Part shown: positions 35,055-44,440 of the stretch, in pieces
How the letters are laid out: every line of letters starts with the position of its first letter
Position numbering within the stretch: the first letter of the stretch is position 1
Source: Bacteroidales bacterium
GTDB taxonomy: Bacteria > Bacteroidota > Bacteroidia > Bacteroidales > JAADGE01
Direction: 5' to 3'
Length of the DNA: 64,000 nt
Assembly (NCBI GenBank): GCA_021648725.1
Contig: JAKISF010000012.1
Span: forward strand, 1 to 64,000
Position numbers and translations under genes: made by a program
Notes under the pieces: generated by a model
What the model saw: the letters and a program-made list of their open reading frames with translations, nothing else
Told to the model about the DNA's origin: nothing
The model's database searches: none

Positions 35055-36476
35055 TTAAAATCCTTCGGTGTGAATAATTTCAACATTAATATTAAAATTT
35101 TCTTTTAAAAATAAAGCAGTTTTCTCAGCAAAATAAACAGAACGATGTTGCCCTCCGGTACATCCGAAATTAATTGCTAAATTTTTGAAACTTCTTGATT
35201 GGTAGTTTTTTACCGAAGCAGAAACAATTTGCTTTACAGCTTTAAAGAAGTTATGAGTTTCCTGCAAATTTTCTAAAAAGTCAACAAGCTTTTTATCTTT
35301 TCCGCAAAGTTTTTTGTATTTTTCAATTCTGCCAGGATTATCAATAAACCTGCAGTCAAAAACATGTCCGCCGCCGTTGCCGGTATTATCATAAGGGATT
35401 CCTCTTTTGTATGAAAAACTTTTTACAGTTACTTTTAGTTTGTCATTTTGTTTTATGTTGTTTAATTTTTCAGAAACGGTCAATTCTGTTAAAACTCGTT
35501 TTAATTCAGGTAAATTATTAAGTATTTCAACAGTTTTAATAATTTTTTTTAAACTTTTTAATCTCGGAGGAATGCTGTCAATATAATGTTGTTTTTTTTC
35601 AAATAAACCTCTGTAACCGTAAGTTCCCATTGCTTGCAATATTCTTATCAAAATATATGCTCGGTATAGTTCTTTGAATTTTTTTCGGTCAATTTTAATT
35701 AATTTTTCAACACAATCAATATAATAGTTCAACAATTCAGTTTTGACACCTTTCGGAATATCAGCTTTTGCTTCATACAACATCGAAGCAATATCATATT
35801 GCAAAGCACCCTTTCTACCTCCCTGATAATCAATAAAATAAACGTCATTGTCCTTAATCATTATATTTAATGACTTAAAATCACGGTATAGAAAAAAACT
35901 TGTGTCGCCGGTCAATAAATACTCTGTTAATTTATTAAAATCATCTTCCAATAATTGCTCGTCAAATTTAACATCCGAAAATTTGAGGAAATTATATTTA
36001 AAATAGTTTAAATCCCACATTATTGATTGCTTATCAAAAGCAGCACGAGGATAGCAAATCGAAAAATCTAAATTCTTACTTCCGTTAATTTGAAGTTCGG
36101 TAAGTTGTTTTATCGATTTTTTGTACAGATTAATTACTTCTTCAGGAAAAATATCTCCTTTTCTTAACTTTTGTGAAAAATCAAATAAAGATACATCTCC
36201 CAAATCTTCTTGTAAATAGATGTGATTATTAAGTTCTTTTGCATATATCTTCGGAACATTAATGCCGTTTTTCAAAAATACTTCTGACATATTTATGAAG
36301 GCAATGTTCTCTTTTTTGTCGGTATTGTATGTTGCAATTACCGAACGTTCTTTACTTTTTATTCTGTAGTACAATCTTGAAGAACCTGAAATCGGTAATT
36401 TTTTGACAGATGTCGGCAGCTCATTAAATGTATTATTAAATAAATCTTTAATATTTTGTATTGAGTTCTTCTGCAT
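35055..36476 (-). CDS. Fusion of aminoglycoside-phosphotransferase-like kinase and RapZ C-terminal domain
   Basis: A 473-residue cytoplasmic protein. Residues about 1-330 form an APH/choline-kinase fold: KSLNIMIKDNDVYFIDYQGGRKG (near residues 200-225) carries a catalytic-loop-like RDFKSLN and the DYQ metal motif. This half resembles the sugar kinase AmgK of cell-wall recycling. Residues about 345-473 are a RapZ C-terminal domain with DCRFIDNPGR near residue 378 and the signature GCTGGQHRSV near 437. In Escherichia coli this domain binds an sRNA and glucosamine-6-phosphate, but the N-terminal P-loop ATPase of RapZ is replaced here by the kinase. The combination suggests a link between amino-sugar kinase activity and envelope precursor sensing; this is inference. 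Confidence 0.85.
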   Translation of the reverse strand: MQKNSIQNIKDLFNNTFNELPTSVKKLPISGSSRLYYRIKSKERSVIATYNTDKKENIAFINMSEVFLKNGINVPKIYAKELNNHIYLQEDLGDVSLFDFSQKLRKGDIFPEEVINLYKKSIKQLTELQINGSKNLDFSICYPRAAFDKQSIMWDLNYFKYNFLKFSDVKFDEQLLEDDFNKLTEYLLTGDTSFFLYRDFKSLNIMIKDNDVYFIDYQGGRKGALQYDIASMLYEAKADIPKGVKTELLNYYIDCVEKLIKIDRKKFKELYRAYILIRILQAMGTYGYRGLFEKKQHYIDSIPPRLKSLKKIIKTVEILNNLPELKRVLTELTVSEKLNNIKQNDKLKVTVKSFSYKRGIPYDNTGNGGGHVFDCRFIDNPGRIEKYKKLCGKDKKLVDFLENLQETHNFFKAVKQIVSASVKNYQSRSFKNLAINFGCTGGQHRSVYFAEKTALFLKENFNINVEIIHTEGF

Positions 36477-36562
36477 ATTTATTTTTTAGAATTCAAAAAT
36501 ACAAAAAAGTATTGCATAAGTTTAAGTAACCGGTGTATATTTTAACACAAGTTTATTTTTTA

Positions 36563-36570
36563 TATATTTG
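36563..36570 (+). promoter_or_regulatory. Putative -7 box of the beta-helix gene
   Basis: TATATTTG, a perfect TAnnTTTG match, lies 20 bases before ATG 36591. No good -33 TTTG was seen upstream. Confidence 0.35.
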
Positions 36571-36590
36571 CCTGACTAAAGTTAATTAAT

Positions 36591-38012
36591 ATGAATAAAC
36601 TATTTACTTTTTTATTTGCGGTTTTAGTTTCCGCAAATATTATCGCACAAACAAATGTAAGCGGAAATCAATCGGGAACATGGACAGCAGCAAATTCACC
36701 TTACAATGTTACGGGAGAAATAACAGTACTTGCAGGTGAAGTTTTAACAATTGAACCCGGTGTTGAAGTTAATTTTCAAGGATATTATAAGTTTAATATA
36801 TTCGGGAACTTGCAAGCAATAGGAACCGAAACAGACAGTATATTTTTTACGACGGATAATCAAGCAACAGGCTGGGGAGGAATTAGAGTTGATGTTGCAG
36901 ATATTAATGACGTTATAAATTTAACTTATTGCAGAATTGAATACGGTAAAAGTGCTGCAACAGATTATCCTGATATTCACGGCGGCGGTTTAGCTTTGTT
37001 TAGCTCAGATGCAGTAATTTCTCATTGTGTTTTTGCCGATAATGATGCAACAGGCAATGATAACGGAATGGGAGGTGCAATATATGCGATTAATACCGGA
37101 AATCTCAGCGGAGTTTCTGCTACTTCAATCAGCGATACAAAATTTATAAGAAACCATTGCTACGGAGAAGGCGGAGCAATTAAATTTACTTCTGACGGAA
37201 ATACCGAAATAACAAATTGCGAATTTATCGGAAATGATTGTCTTTACGGCGGCGGAGCAATTTCATTTTATTCTGTTGTAGGCACAAAAATGATTAGATG
37301 TCTTTTTGCCGACAACTATACAATGTATTCAAACGGCGGAGCAGTTCATATGCTTGGTTTTAGCAACACTTTATTTTTTAAAAATTGTACAATTACCGGA
37401 AATCAGGCTGTAACCGGTGACGGCGGCGGTGTTTATATCGTTAACGGAGTTATTGATTTTGTAAATTGTATTGCATACAATAATTCTGCGATGTACGGAG
37501 GAACACAAGGAGATAATATATATGTAACTCCTGACGGTTCAACAGCAACAATAAATTACTGTAACTTAATAATGCCGGAATACGGAAGCTCCGGAGCAAA
37601 TAATATTAATGTTAATCCTTTATTTGTTGATGCAAATAACGGAAACTTTCATCTTCAAGAAATTTCTGAATGTATTGATGCCGGTACTGATATTGGTTTT
37701 TCGTATGAAGGAGATGCTCCGGATATGGGTTGTTTTGAATACGGTGTTCCGAATAATGTAAATAAAAACGATATCTATGATTTTATTGTTTATCCAAACC
37801 CGGCAAAAGACTATTTTACAATTCAAAATATAAAAAATGCAGAATACCTATTGCTTTTTGATATTTCCGGTAAAGTTATTTTAAGCCGAGGATTGTTTAA
37901 AATGAATAAAGTAAGAATTAACACTTCCGATTTTAAAAGAGGTATTTATTTTATAAATATATTTTTAGAAAACAATAAAATAGAAAGCAATAAAATAGTT
38001 TTATCAAAATAG
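36591..38012 (+). CDS. Secreted right-handed beta-helix protein with T9SS sorting domain
   Basis: A 473-residue protein: signal peptide (to about residue 20, ...ANIIAQ), then a pectate-lyase-like parallel beta-helix (about 40-370) with coils rich in GGAI/GGGV turns (such as GGAIKFTSDGNTEITNCEF and GGGVYIVNG). An N-terminal segment (NQSGTWTAANSPYNVTGEI) resembles the helix cap common in these proteins. The C-terminal 80 residues carry a type A T9SS sorting domain: DFIVYPNPAKDYFTI, then LLFDISGKV, ending in KIVLSK. It should be exported to the surface or medium; catalytic residues of a polysaccharide lyase are not obvious, so an adhesin or binding role is equally possible. Confidence 0.88.
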   Translation: MNKLFTFLFAVLVSANIIAQTNVSGNQSGTWTAANSPYNVTGEITVLAGEVLTIEPGVEVNFQGYYKFNIFGNLQAIGTETDSIFFTTDNQATGWGGIRVDVADINDVINLTYCRIEYGKSAATDYPDIHGGGLALFSSDAVISHCVFADNDATGNDNGMGGAIYAINTGNLSGVSATSISDTKFIRNHCYGEGGAIKFTSDGNTEITNCEFIGNDCLYGGGAISFYSVVGTKMIRCLFADNYTMYSNGGAVHMLGFSNTLFFKNCTITGNQAVTGDGGGVYIVNGVIDFVNCIAYNNSAMYGGTQGDNIYVTPDGSTATINYCNLIMPEYGSSGANNINVNPLFVDANNGNFHLQEISECIDAGTDIGFSYEGDAPDMGCFEYGVPNNVNKNDIYDFIVYPNPAKDYFTIQNIKNAEYLLLFDISGKVILSRGLFKMNKVRINTSDFKRGIYFINIFLENNKIESNKIVLSK

Positions 38013-38073
38013 CCTAAATTATATTATTGTGAATTTTTTTAAAATAATTAAAAAATAATTTTGCAGATTAAAT

Positions 38074-38103
38074 AAAAAAGCTCTGAAATTTCAGAGCTTT
38101 TTT
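38074..38103. terminator. Bidirectional intrinsic terminator between the beta-helix gene and pckA
   Basis: The segment is one perfect 30-base palindrome: AAAAAAGCTCTGA, AATT, TCAGAGCTTTTTT and flanking bases. In either direction it gives an 8-bp GC-containing stem followed by six T. It lies about 60 bases after the stop of the plus-strand gene and 17 bases after the stop of pckA, and so serves both. Confidence 0.85.
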
Positions 38104-38120
38104 ATTTGACTATGTATTAT

Positions 38121-39737
38121 TTATATTTGTGGACCTGCTGCAACTAACTTTTTTGCGTCTTCACTATCTGTAAAGAATTCAAAATTATCAATAAATCGTT
38201 GTCCCAAATCCATTGCTGCTGCATCCCAGTCTTTTGCATCTCTCCATAAATTTCTGGGGTTAAGCAATTTGTTGTCAACATTATTTATTGCTTTCGGAAT
38301 TGCCAAATTGAATATAGGCAGATTTTCAAATTCTGCATTATCTAATGAGCCGTCAAGAATCGCATTAATAATTGCACGAGTTGACGGAAGGTCAATTCGT
38401 TTTCCTGTTCCGTATGCACCGCCTATCCATCCGGTATTTACGAGGTAACCGGTTGCTCCGTTCATTTCCATTTTTCTGATTAATTCTTCTGCATATTTTG
38501 TAGGGTCAAGCAATAAGAAAGCAGCACCAAAACAAGCAGAAAATGAAGGAACAGGTTCTGTAATACCTCTTTCAGTACCGGCAACTTTAGCAGTATATCC
38601 GCTTATAAAATGATATTTAACTTGGTCAGGTGTTAATTTAGATACAGGAGGTAATACACCGAATGCATCTGCAGTTAAGAAAATAACTTTTTTTGCATGT
38701 CCTGCTTTTGAAACAGGTTTAACAATATTATCAATATGATATATCGGGTATGAAACACGTGTATTTTTAGTTTTTGAAGTATCTGCAAAATCAATTACAC
38801 CGTTTTTATCAAAACCTACATTTTCTAATAAAGCATCTCGTTTAATGGCTTTATAGATATCAGGTTCTTTTTCCGGATCTAAATCAATAGTTTTTGCATA
38901 GCAACCGCCTTCAAAGTTAAAAATTCCGTCATCATCCCAACCGTGCTCGTCATCACCGATTAAAGCTCTGTCTGGGTCTGCCGATAAAGTTGTTTTACCT
39001 GTTCCGGAAAGCCCGAAGAAAATAGCAGTATTTCCGTCTTTCCCGACATTTGCAGAGCAGTGCATTGCTGCAATTCCTTTAAGAGGAAGATAATAATTCA
39101 TAACAGAAAAAATTCCTTTTTTCATTTCACCGCCGTACCAGCTTCCGCCGATTACAGCCATTTTTTCTTTTAAGTTAAAAGCTGCATATACATCACTGTT
39201 AAGACCTTGTGCTTTCCAGTTAGGATTTGAGGTTTTTGATGAGTTAAAGACAACAAAGTCAGGTTCAAAATTTTCAAGTTCCGATTCTGTAGGGCGTATA
39301 AACATATTTTTTACAAAATGTGCTTGCCATGCAACTTCAACAATGAATCTTACTTTTAATCTTGTGTTTTCGTTAGCTCCGGCATATCCGTCTTGAACAT
39401 ATAATTTTTTTCCTGATAATTGTTTGATGCTGGTAGCTTTTAAATCTTCCCAAATTTCAGAAGAAATAGGTTTATTGTCGGAAGCAGGTCTGTGTTCATT
39501 TTTCCACCAAATATTACCTTCATTTTCTTCTTCTTTTACAATATATTTATCTTTTGGAGAACGACCCGTAAAAATCCCGGTATCAACCGTAACAGCATCT
39601 AGGTTAGTTAGATAACCTTTTTCAAATCCTTCCAACTTATCATCTGTTTCATGTTTAAATAACTCTTCATACGAAATATTGTGGAAAATTTCTTTTACAT
39701 CATTGATTCCGTATATACTCAAATCTAATTTTGCCAT
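38121..39737 (-). CDS. pckA: Phosphoenolpyruvate carboxykinase (ATP)
   Basis: PckA interconverts oxaloacetate and PEP using ATP/ADP, serving gluconeogenesis or, in succinate-producing Bacteroidota, CO2 fixation to oxaloacetate. The 538-residue protein starts with [12 protein letters not shown] and shows [11 protein letters not shown] near residue 60, the P-loop [16 protein letters not shown] near 250, the metal-binding [23 protein letters not shown] near 270, and [14 protein letters not shown] near 385. ATG 39737 is preferred over an in-frame TTG at 39773, since [10 protein letters not shown] is the normal beginning. It is monocistronic, with about 250 non-coding bases before the divergent Bat cluster. 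Confidence 0.96.
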   Translation of the reverse strand: MAKLDLSIYGINDVKEIFHNISYEELFKHETDDKLEGFEKGYLTNLDAVTVDTGIFTGRSPKDKYIVKEEENEGNIWWKNEHRPASDNKPISSEIWEDLKATSIKQLSGKKLYVQDGYAGANENTRLKVRFIVEVAWQAHFVKNMFIRPTESELENFEPDFVVFNSSKTSNPNWKAQGLNSDVYAAFNLKEKMAVIGGSWYGGEMKKGIFSVMNYYLPLKGIAAMHCSANVGKDGNTAIFFGLSGTGKTTLSADPDRALIGDDEHGWDDDGIFNFEGGCYAKTIDLDPEKEPDIYKAIKRDALLENVGFDKNGVIDFADTSKTKNTRVSYPIYHIDNIVKPVSKAGHAKKVIFLTADAFGVLPPVSKLTPDQVKYHFISGYTAKVAGTERGITEPVPSFSACFGAAFLLLDPTKYAEELIRKMEMNGATGYLVNTGWIGGAYGTGKRIDLPSTRAIINAILDGSLDNAEFENLPIFNLAIPKAINNVDNKLLNPRNLWRDAKDWDAAAMDLGQRFIDNFEFFTDSEDAKKLVAAGPQI

Positions 39738-39951
39738 TTTTAATAAGTTTAGTTTATATTTTATTAAATGCAAATTAAAAGAATATCATTTTAATAAATT
39801 GAAATATTGACCTATTATAAAACATTTTTGAAGTTGTTATATAATATAGTATAAAAAAAACTCTTTTGTGTCGTGCCGGAATTTTAATAATTTTGTGAAA
39901 GAATTGACGTTTATTTTATTAAAATGTAATGGGTTTCATTATGTATTTTAA

Positions 39952-39959
39952 TATGTTTG
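39952..39959 (+). promoter_or_regulatory. Putative -7 box of the TPR/TSP3 (BatC-like) gene
   Basis: TATGTTTG matches TAnnTTTG and is 25 bases before ATG 39985. The -33 element is weak. Confidence 0.3.
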
Positions 39960-39984
39960 TTCGAGGTTTTAAATTTTATTATAA

Positions 39985-40977
39985 ATGAAACAATATATCA
40001 TAATACTGATATTTTTATTATTCGGAATAAATTCTTTTTCACAATACGAACGAAAATATATTCGCTCGGGAAATAAAAATTATAAAAAGGAAGAGTATAA
40101 TAATTCCGAAGTTGAATATCAGAAAGCATTACTTGAAGACTCATCCTCTTTAGCTGCAAATTTTAATTTAGGCAATGCCTATTATAAGCAGAATAAATTT
40201 GATTTAGCTGTGCAAAAGCTTACCGAATCACTTAACTTGTGTGATAATAAAAATGAGAAGGCATCAATTTTCTATAATTTAGGAAACACTAAGTTAAAGC
40301 AAGCTCAAAATTTATTAAAACAAGGTAATGCAAAAGAAGTTATGAAAAAAGTTTCAGAAAGTATTGAGGCTTATAAAAATGCTTTACGAAATAATCCTGC
40401 CGATAATGATGCAAAGTTTAATATGCAAATTGCAAAAGAAGTTTTAAAACAATTAAAAGAACAACAAAAACAGCAAGAAAACAATCAAGACAGTCAAAAT
40501 AAGCAACAAAAAGACGAAAAAGAAAACAAAAATCAAGGTAACCAACAAAATAAAGACAGAGACCAAGGTAAAAACAAAGATTCGGATAACGACGGAATTC
40601 CCGACAGCAAAGAAAAGAATGAAGATAATTCCGGAAAAAAACAAAATCCCGATACTGATAAAGACGGGAAAAAAGATTTTGAAGACACTGATTCGGACAA
40701 TGACGGAATACCTGATTCATACGAGGCAGGAGATAATCCTGAAAACCCTAAAGATACAGATAAAGACGGTATTCCGGATTACAGAGATACTGATTCTGAT
40801 AATGACGGTATTCCGGACAGTAAAGACCCTGATGCAATACCGAAAGCAATGAAAATTTCGGACGAAGATGCCAAACGTTTATTGCAGTATATGCAAGAAA
40901 AAGAAAAAGAAACATTAAAAAAAGCTAATTTAAAGAAAGCGAAAGGGACAAAAGTAAAAACTGAAAAAGATTGGTAA
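39985..40977 (+). CDS. BatC-like TPR protein with thrombospondin type 3 repeats
   Basis: A 330-residue exported protein: signal segment [16 protein letters not shown], then tetratricopeptide repeats (about 25-150, with [29 protein letters not shown]), a Gln/Asn/Lys/Glu-rich linker (about 150-195), and about four TSP3-type calcium-binding repeats of the form DxDxDGIPDxxE/D (about 200-275). A charged helix ends the protein. TPR proteins at this place in Bat clusters are BatC. The Asp-rich TSP3 part is an addition not found in the classical BatC I know. Frame and codon use match the neighbours. Confidence 0.8.
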   Translation: MKQYIIILIFLLFGINSFSQYERKYIRSGNKNYKKEEYNNSEVEYQKALLEDSSSLAANFNLGNAYYKQNKFDLAVQKLTESLNLCDNKNEKASIFYNLGNTKLKQAQNLLKQGNAKEVMKKVSESIEAYKNALRNNPADNDAKFNMQIAKEVLKQLKEQQKQQENNQDSQNKQQKDEKENKNQGNQQNKDRDQGKNKDSDNDGIPDSKEKNEDNSGKKQNPDTDKDGKKDFEDTDSDNDGIPDSYEAGDNPENPKDTDKDGIPDYRDTDSDNDGIPDSKDPDAIPKAMKISDEDAKRLLQYMQEKEKETLKKANLKKAKGTKVKTEKDW

Positions 40978-41145
40978 TTTGTATAAGTGACAATTCGTCA
41001 GTATAAAAAAACTTTTTAAATTATTTCGTTTTATGCAATAATTTTAATGATTAAGAAGTTCTGCGGATAAAAAGCAAATTCCCACATTCATTTTTATTTA
41101 CAGTAGTCATAAATTTAATTTATTGCATACATTTTGTTATTTTAC

Positions 41146-41176
41146 TTTGGCAAAAGTTGTTTAACTTGTAAATTTG
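41146..41176 (+). promoter_or_regulatory. Strong Bacteroidota-type promoter before the short BatD-like gene
   Basis: TTTG (41146-41149), 19 bases, then TAAATTTG (41169-41176): both elements match the consensus and the spacing is ideal. The ATG of the gene follows only 6 bases later (41183), so the transcript would be leaderless or nearly so. Confidence 0.6.
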
Positions 41177-41182
41177 TAAAAT

Positions 41183-41617
41183 ATGAAGAATTTAATTTTA
41201 GTATTGTTTGTAAGTGCAAGTTTTTCTTTAAATGCACAAGTAGAATTTAAAGCAAGTATTTCAAAAGATGCAGTAATAACAGGTGAACCTTTTAAATTAG
41301 AGTATAAGATTAATCAAAACTTTGACAACTTTACTTTACCTGACTTTGAAGGCATAGAACTTATTTCAGGTCCGAATACGTCAATGCAGCAAAGTATCAA
41401 TTTCACAAACGGAGAAATGCAAAAAACAACTTCGGTTACTTATACTTATTTTTTAAAAGCAACAGAACCCGGCATACAAACTATTCAACCGGCAGAAGTT
41501 AAAATCAATGGCGAATATTTTTATTCAAATTCTGTTGATGTGATTGTTGTTGAAGGCAATTACCATAATCCGAAAGAAGACAAAGGTAAAAATATTAAAG
41601 GAACATCAAGGTTATAG
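41183..41617 (+). CDS. Short BatD-like protein (single N-terminal domain)
   Basis: A 144-residue exported protein with a signal peptide (to SFSLNAQ) and one BatD-type beta-sandwich (VEFKASISKDAVITGEPFKLEYKIN ... TYTYFLKATEPGIQTIQPAEV). The same domain, with clearly parallel sequence, opens the next gene (41635-43479). It lacks the further domains and membrane helix of BatD. It may have arisen by tandem duplication or by splitting of a longer BatD gene. A strong promoter lies immediately upstream, so the downstream bat genes are probably transcribed from here. Confidence 0.8.
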   Translation: MKNLILVLFVSASFSLNAQVEFKASISKDAVITGEPFKLEYKINQNFDNFTLPDFEGIELISGPNTSMQQSINFTNGEMQKTTSVTYTYFLKATEPGIQTIQPAEVKINGEYFYSNSVDVIVVEGNYHNPKEDKGKNIKGTSRL

Positions 41618-41634
41618 TTAGTGATATATTAGTT

Positions 41635-43479
41635 ATGAAGAGAATATTGTTATATGTTTTTTTATTTGTCTTTATTGCATCTTGCGAATACGAAGTAAGC
41701 ATTGAAAGCAATTCTTCCGGAGAAAATATTTCGAAACCCGATACTGATAAGCAAGAAATAAAAACTGATATAAAATTTACGGCAGAAGCAGAAAAGATAG
41801 TTGAAGGCGGTGAGGTTTTTCAAGTGACATATTCAGTAAATGCAAATGTAAGTAACTTCTCTCCGCCAAATTTTAAGAATTTTGATGTATTAGCCGGTCC
41901 TTTTACTTCATCGTCTTCCTCTACGCAAATAATAAACGGAAAGAGAAGCAGTAAGGTTTCAAATTCATATATTTATAATATCTCGGCACAAACCCCGGGA
42001 ACATATACAATTTCGGCTGCTGAAGTTAGGGTAGGAGGAAATACCTATAAGTCAAATACACTTGAAATTAAGGTAATAGGTGAAGCAAAGCAGAATAAAA
42101 CAAATAACTCAAATAATAATAAAAGGCAAATATCAAATAAAGATATTTTTTTAAGTACTGAATACAGCAGCACTAATGTTTACAAAGGAGAATATATAAT
42201 AGCAACAACAAAAATTTACACAATAAAAGATTTTCAAAATGTATCCGAAATAAAATTCCCTGATTATAACGGGTTTTGGTCAGAAGTACTGAAAGCACCG
42301 CGACAATTAAATTTTAAAAATGAATTGATTAACGGAAAAAAATATAAATCGGCATTGTTGAAACAAACATTATTGTTTGCCCAAAAACCGGGTAATTATA
42401 CTGTTTCTCCTTATGAAATTGAATTGCAAATTAAGAAAAAAGACGGAAAAACAAGAGATTTCTTCGGAAAAATTGTTGACAACTATAAGCTGATTAATAA
42501 AAAGTTAAGTACAGGAAAACAAACTATTACTGTAAAACCTTTGCCGCAACCAGTACCTGATAATTTTTCGGGAATTACCGGAAAAAATATCAAAATAGAA
42601 GTTAATATCGACAATAACAACATAAAAACCGATGAAAGTGCAAATTTACAAATATCTGTTTCAGGAAACGGAAATTTATATTTACTGAATGAACTGAAAT
42701 TAGAACTACCCGAAGGAATTAAACATTTTAAACCGCAGGTTGAGAAAACAGAAAAATATACCGAAAAAGGAGCATATTCCGAAAAACAATTTAATTATAT
42801 TATTGTCGGTAATAAAACAGGAACTTATTCATTGCCGGCATTTAATTTTGTATATTTCGATACGAAATCGGAAACTTATAAAACAGTTTCAGGAAAAGAA
42901 ATTAAATTAAATGTTGAAAAAGGTTCAGGATACATTTCTCCGGAAGATTTAGATAAGAACAAATTAAGTAAAGATATAAGACATATTAAAACTGAGAATC
43001 CTAATTTTCTTAAAATTAATTCAACATTCGGCGGTTCGTTTTTGTATTACTTATTGTTTGTGATTTTATTATCTGTATTTTTTATCTTTTTACTTATACG
43101 AAAAAAATATATTGCTGCAAACAGCGATATTATTAAAGTAAAAAAGAAAAAAGCCGGTAAAGTTTCTCAAAAACGACTTAAAACAGCTTATAAATTTATG
43201 AATGAAAATAACGAACAAGCGTTCTATAAAGAAATTTTAACAGGTATTTGGGGATATTTAAGTGATAAAATGTCTGTAAATGCTGATTCATTAACTAATG
43301 AAAGCATTCAAAAACTTTTGAAAAAAAGAAATGTTTCTGATGAAACAATAAGCAAAATGATGAATGTTATAGAAATTTGCGGATATGCACAATACGGACC
43401 GTCAGGAGACGAAGGAAAACCTGAAAAAATATATGAAGATACAGCAAAAATTATTAACGATTTAGAAGCATCTTTATAA
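41635..43479 (+). CDS. batD: BatD-like lipoprotein/membrane protein
   Basis: A 614-residue protein of the BatD family, part of the Bacteroides aerotolerance complex in the inner membrane and periplasm. The signal segment ends in a lipobox (FIASC, Cys near residue 17), which is unusual for BatD. A BatD beta-sandwich follows at about 45-150 (FTAEAEKIVEGGEVFQVTYSVN ... TPGTYTISAAEVRVGG), an Asn-rich linker near 155-170, two further beta domains (about 175-445), one transmembrane helix near 470-490 (FLYYLLFVILLSVFFIFLLI) and a cytoplasmic tail of about 120 residues. The gene sits 17 bases after the short BatD-like gene and 11 bases before BatE. Confidence 0.87.
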   Translation: MKRILLYVFLFVFIASCEYEVSIESNSSGENISKPDTDKQEIKTDIKFTAEAEKIVEGGEVFQVTYSVNANVSNFSPPNFKNFDVLAGPFTSSSSSTQIINGKRSSKVSNSYIYNISAQTPGTYTISAAEVRVGGNTYKSNTLEIKVIGEAKQNKTNNSNNNKRQISNKDIFLSTEYSSTNVYKGEYIIATTKIYTIKDFQNVSEIKFPDYNGFWSEVLKAPRQLNFKNELINGKKYKSALLKQTLLFAQKPGNYTVSPYEIELQIKKKDGKTRDFFGKIVDNYKLINKKLSTGKQTITVKPLPQPVPDNFSGITGKNIKIEVNIDNNNIKTDESANLQISVSGNGNLYLLNELKLELPEGIKHFKPQVEKTEKYTEKGAYSEKQFNYIIVGNKTGTYSLPAFNFVYFDTKSETYKTVSGKEIKLNVEKGSGYISPEDLDKNKLSKDIRHIKTENPNFLKINSTFGGSFLYYLLFVILLSVFFIFLLIRKKYIAANSDIIKVKKKKAGKVSQKRLKTAYKFMNENNEQAFYKEILTGIWGYLSDKMSVNADSLTNESIQKLLKKRNVSDETISKMMNVIEICGYAQYGPSGDEGKPEKIYEDTAKIINDLEASL

Positions 43480-43490
43480 ACTTTTAATAC

Positions 43491-44249
43491 ATGAAAAAAA
43501 TCCTAAACATAATTGTTGTTATTGTTTCTTTTTCTACTGTCTCATTGTCAGGCAATTATGAGCAAAAATTTAAAGAGGCAAATAATTTATATTCACAAAA
43601 TAAATTTGAAGAAGCATTAAGTTTATATAATGAAATTATTTCCGGAGGCTTTGAATCTGCAGATTTATATTACAATGCGGCAAATACATCATACCGTTTA
43701 AACAGAGTAGGAGAGAGTATCTATTTTTACGAAAAAGCATTGCAATTAAATCCGAATAATGAAGATTATAGATACAACCTCGAATTAGCCGAATTAAGAG
43801 TAAAGAATATTCCGAATGTTTTACCGAAAACGGCAATAATTACCTTTTTTGATGAATTGGTTTATTCTGCATCTGTAAAATTCTGGGCTAAGCTCAGTAT
43901 CGGATTGTTTGTTTTGTTTTTGCTGCTGTTTTTTTTATACATCAAATCGCAGCATTCTCGACAAAAGAAAATAATGTTTTTAGGCTCTGTTATCATTTTA
44001 TTCTTTTCTTTGCTTGCTGTATTTTTTACACAATATCAAAGTTCCGCTTTAAAATCAGATTCAACGGCAATTGTTATTATAAAAGAGTTTCAAGCAAAAA
44101 GTTCCCCCGATAATTCGGCAACAGAGTTATTTCCGATTTTTGAAGGTTATAAAGTTGAAATTGAGGATAGTTCTGATGATTGGCTTGAAATTAAATTGAC
44201 CGACGGCAAAAAAGCATGGATAAAAGAAGAAAACATTAAACGATTATAA
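43491..44249 (+). CDS. batE: BatE-like TPR and SH3 protein
   Basis: A 252-residue membrane protein: signal segment, tetratricopeptide repeats (about 25-105: NNLYSQNKFEEALSLYNEII ... YYNAANTSYRLNRVGESIYFYEKALQLNPNN), two transmembrane helices (about 130-150 and 160-180) and a C-terminal bacterial SH3 domain (about 190-250, ending in DDWLEIKLTDGKKAWIKEENI). This is the domain order of BatE. With the preceding genes it makes a Bat cluster lacking the von Willebrand A proteins BatA and BatB. Confidence 0.87.
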   Translation: MKKILNIIVVIVSFSTVSLSGNYEQKFKEANNLYSQNKFEEALSLYNEIISGGFESADLYYNAANTSYRLNRVGESIYFYEKALQLNPNNEDYRYNLELAELRVKNIPNVLPKTAIITFFDELVYSASVKFWAKLSIGLFVLFLLLFFLYIKSQHSRQKKIMFLGSVIILFFSLLAVFFTQYQSSALKSDSTAIVIIKEFQAKSSPDNSATELFPIFEGYKVEIEDSSDDWLEIKLTDGKKAWIKEENIKRL

Positions 44250-44262
44250 TAACTGAAATATA

Positions 44263-44436
44263 ATGAACAAAACAAAACTTGCCAGAATCTTTATGTTGAT
44301 ATTCGGAGTTATATTCCTTACAGCAGGCATTATTACTTTTCTTGCCAAAATAGATATGACTAATAATTTCGGCTTTTTTCTTACCGGAGGATTATTGGTA
44401 TTTCTCGGTTTAACTTGGAAGAAAAATAAAGAGTAA
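44263..44436 (+). CDS. Small two-helix membrane protein
   Basis: A 57-residue frame (ATG 44263, TAA 44434-44436) that starts 13 bases after the BatE stop and ends 4 bases before YgiQ. It has two hydrophobic helices (about 7-27 and 35-50), a conserved-looking loop ITFLAKIDMTNNFGF and a positively charged tail (KKNKE). Tight packing between two genes on the same strand and clean Bacteroidota codon use support it as a real gene. No family is recognised. Confidence 0.7.
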   Translation: MNKTKLARIFMLIFGVIFLTAGIITFLAKIDMTNNFGFFLTGGLLVFLGLTWKKNKE

Positions 44437-44440
44437 ATAT

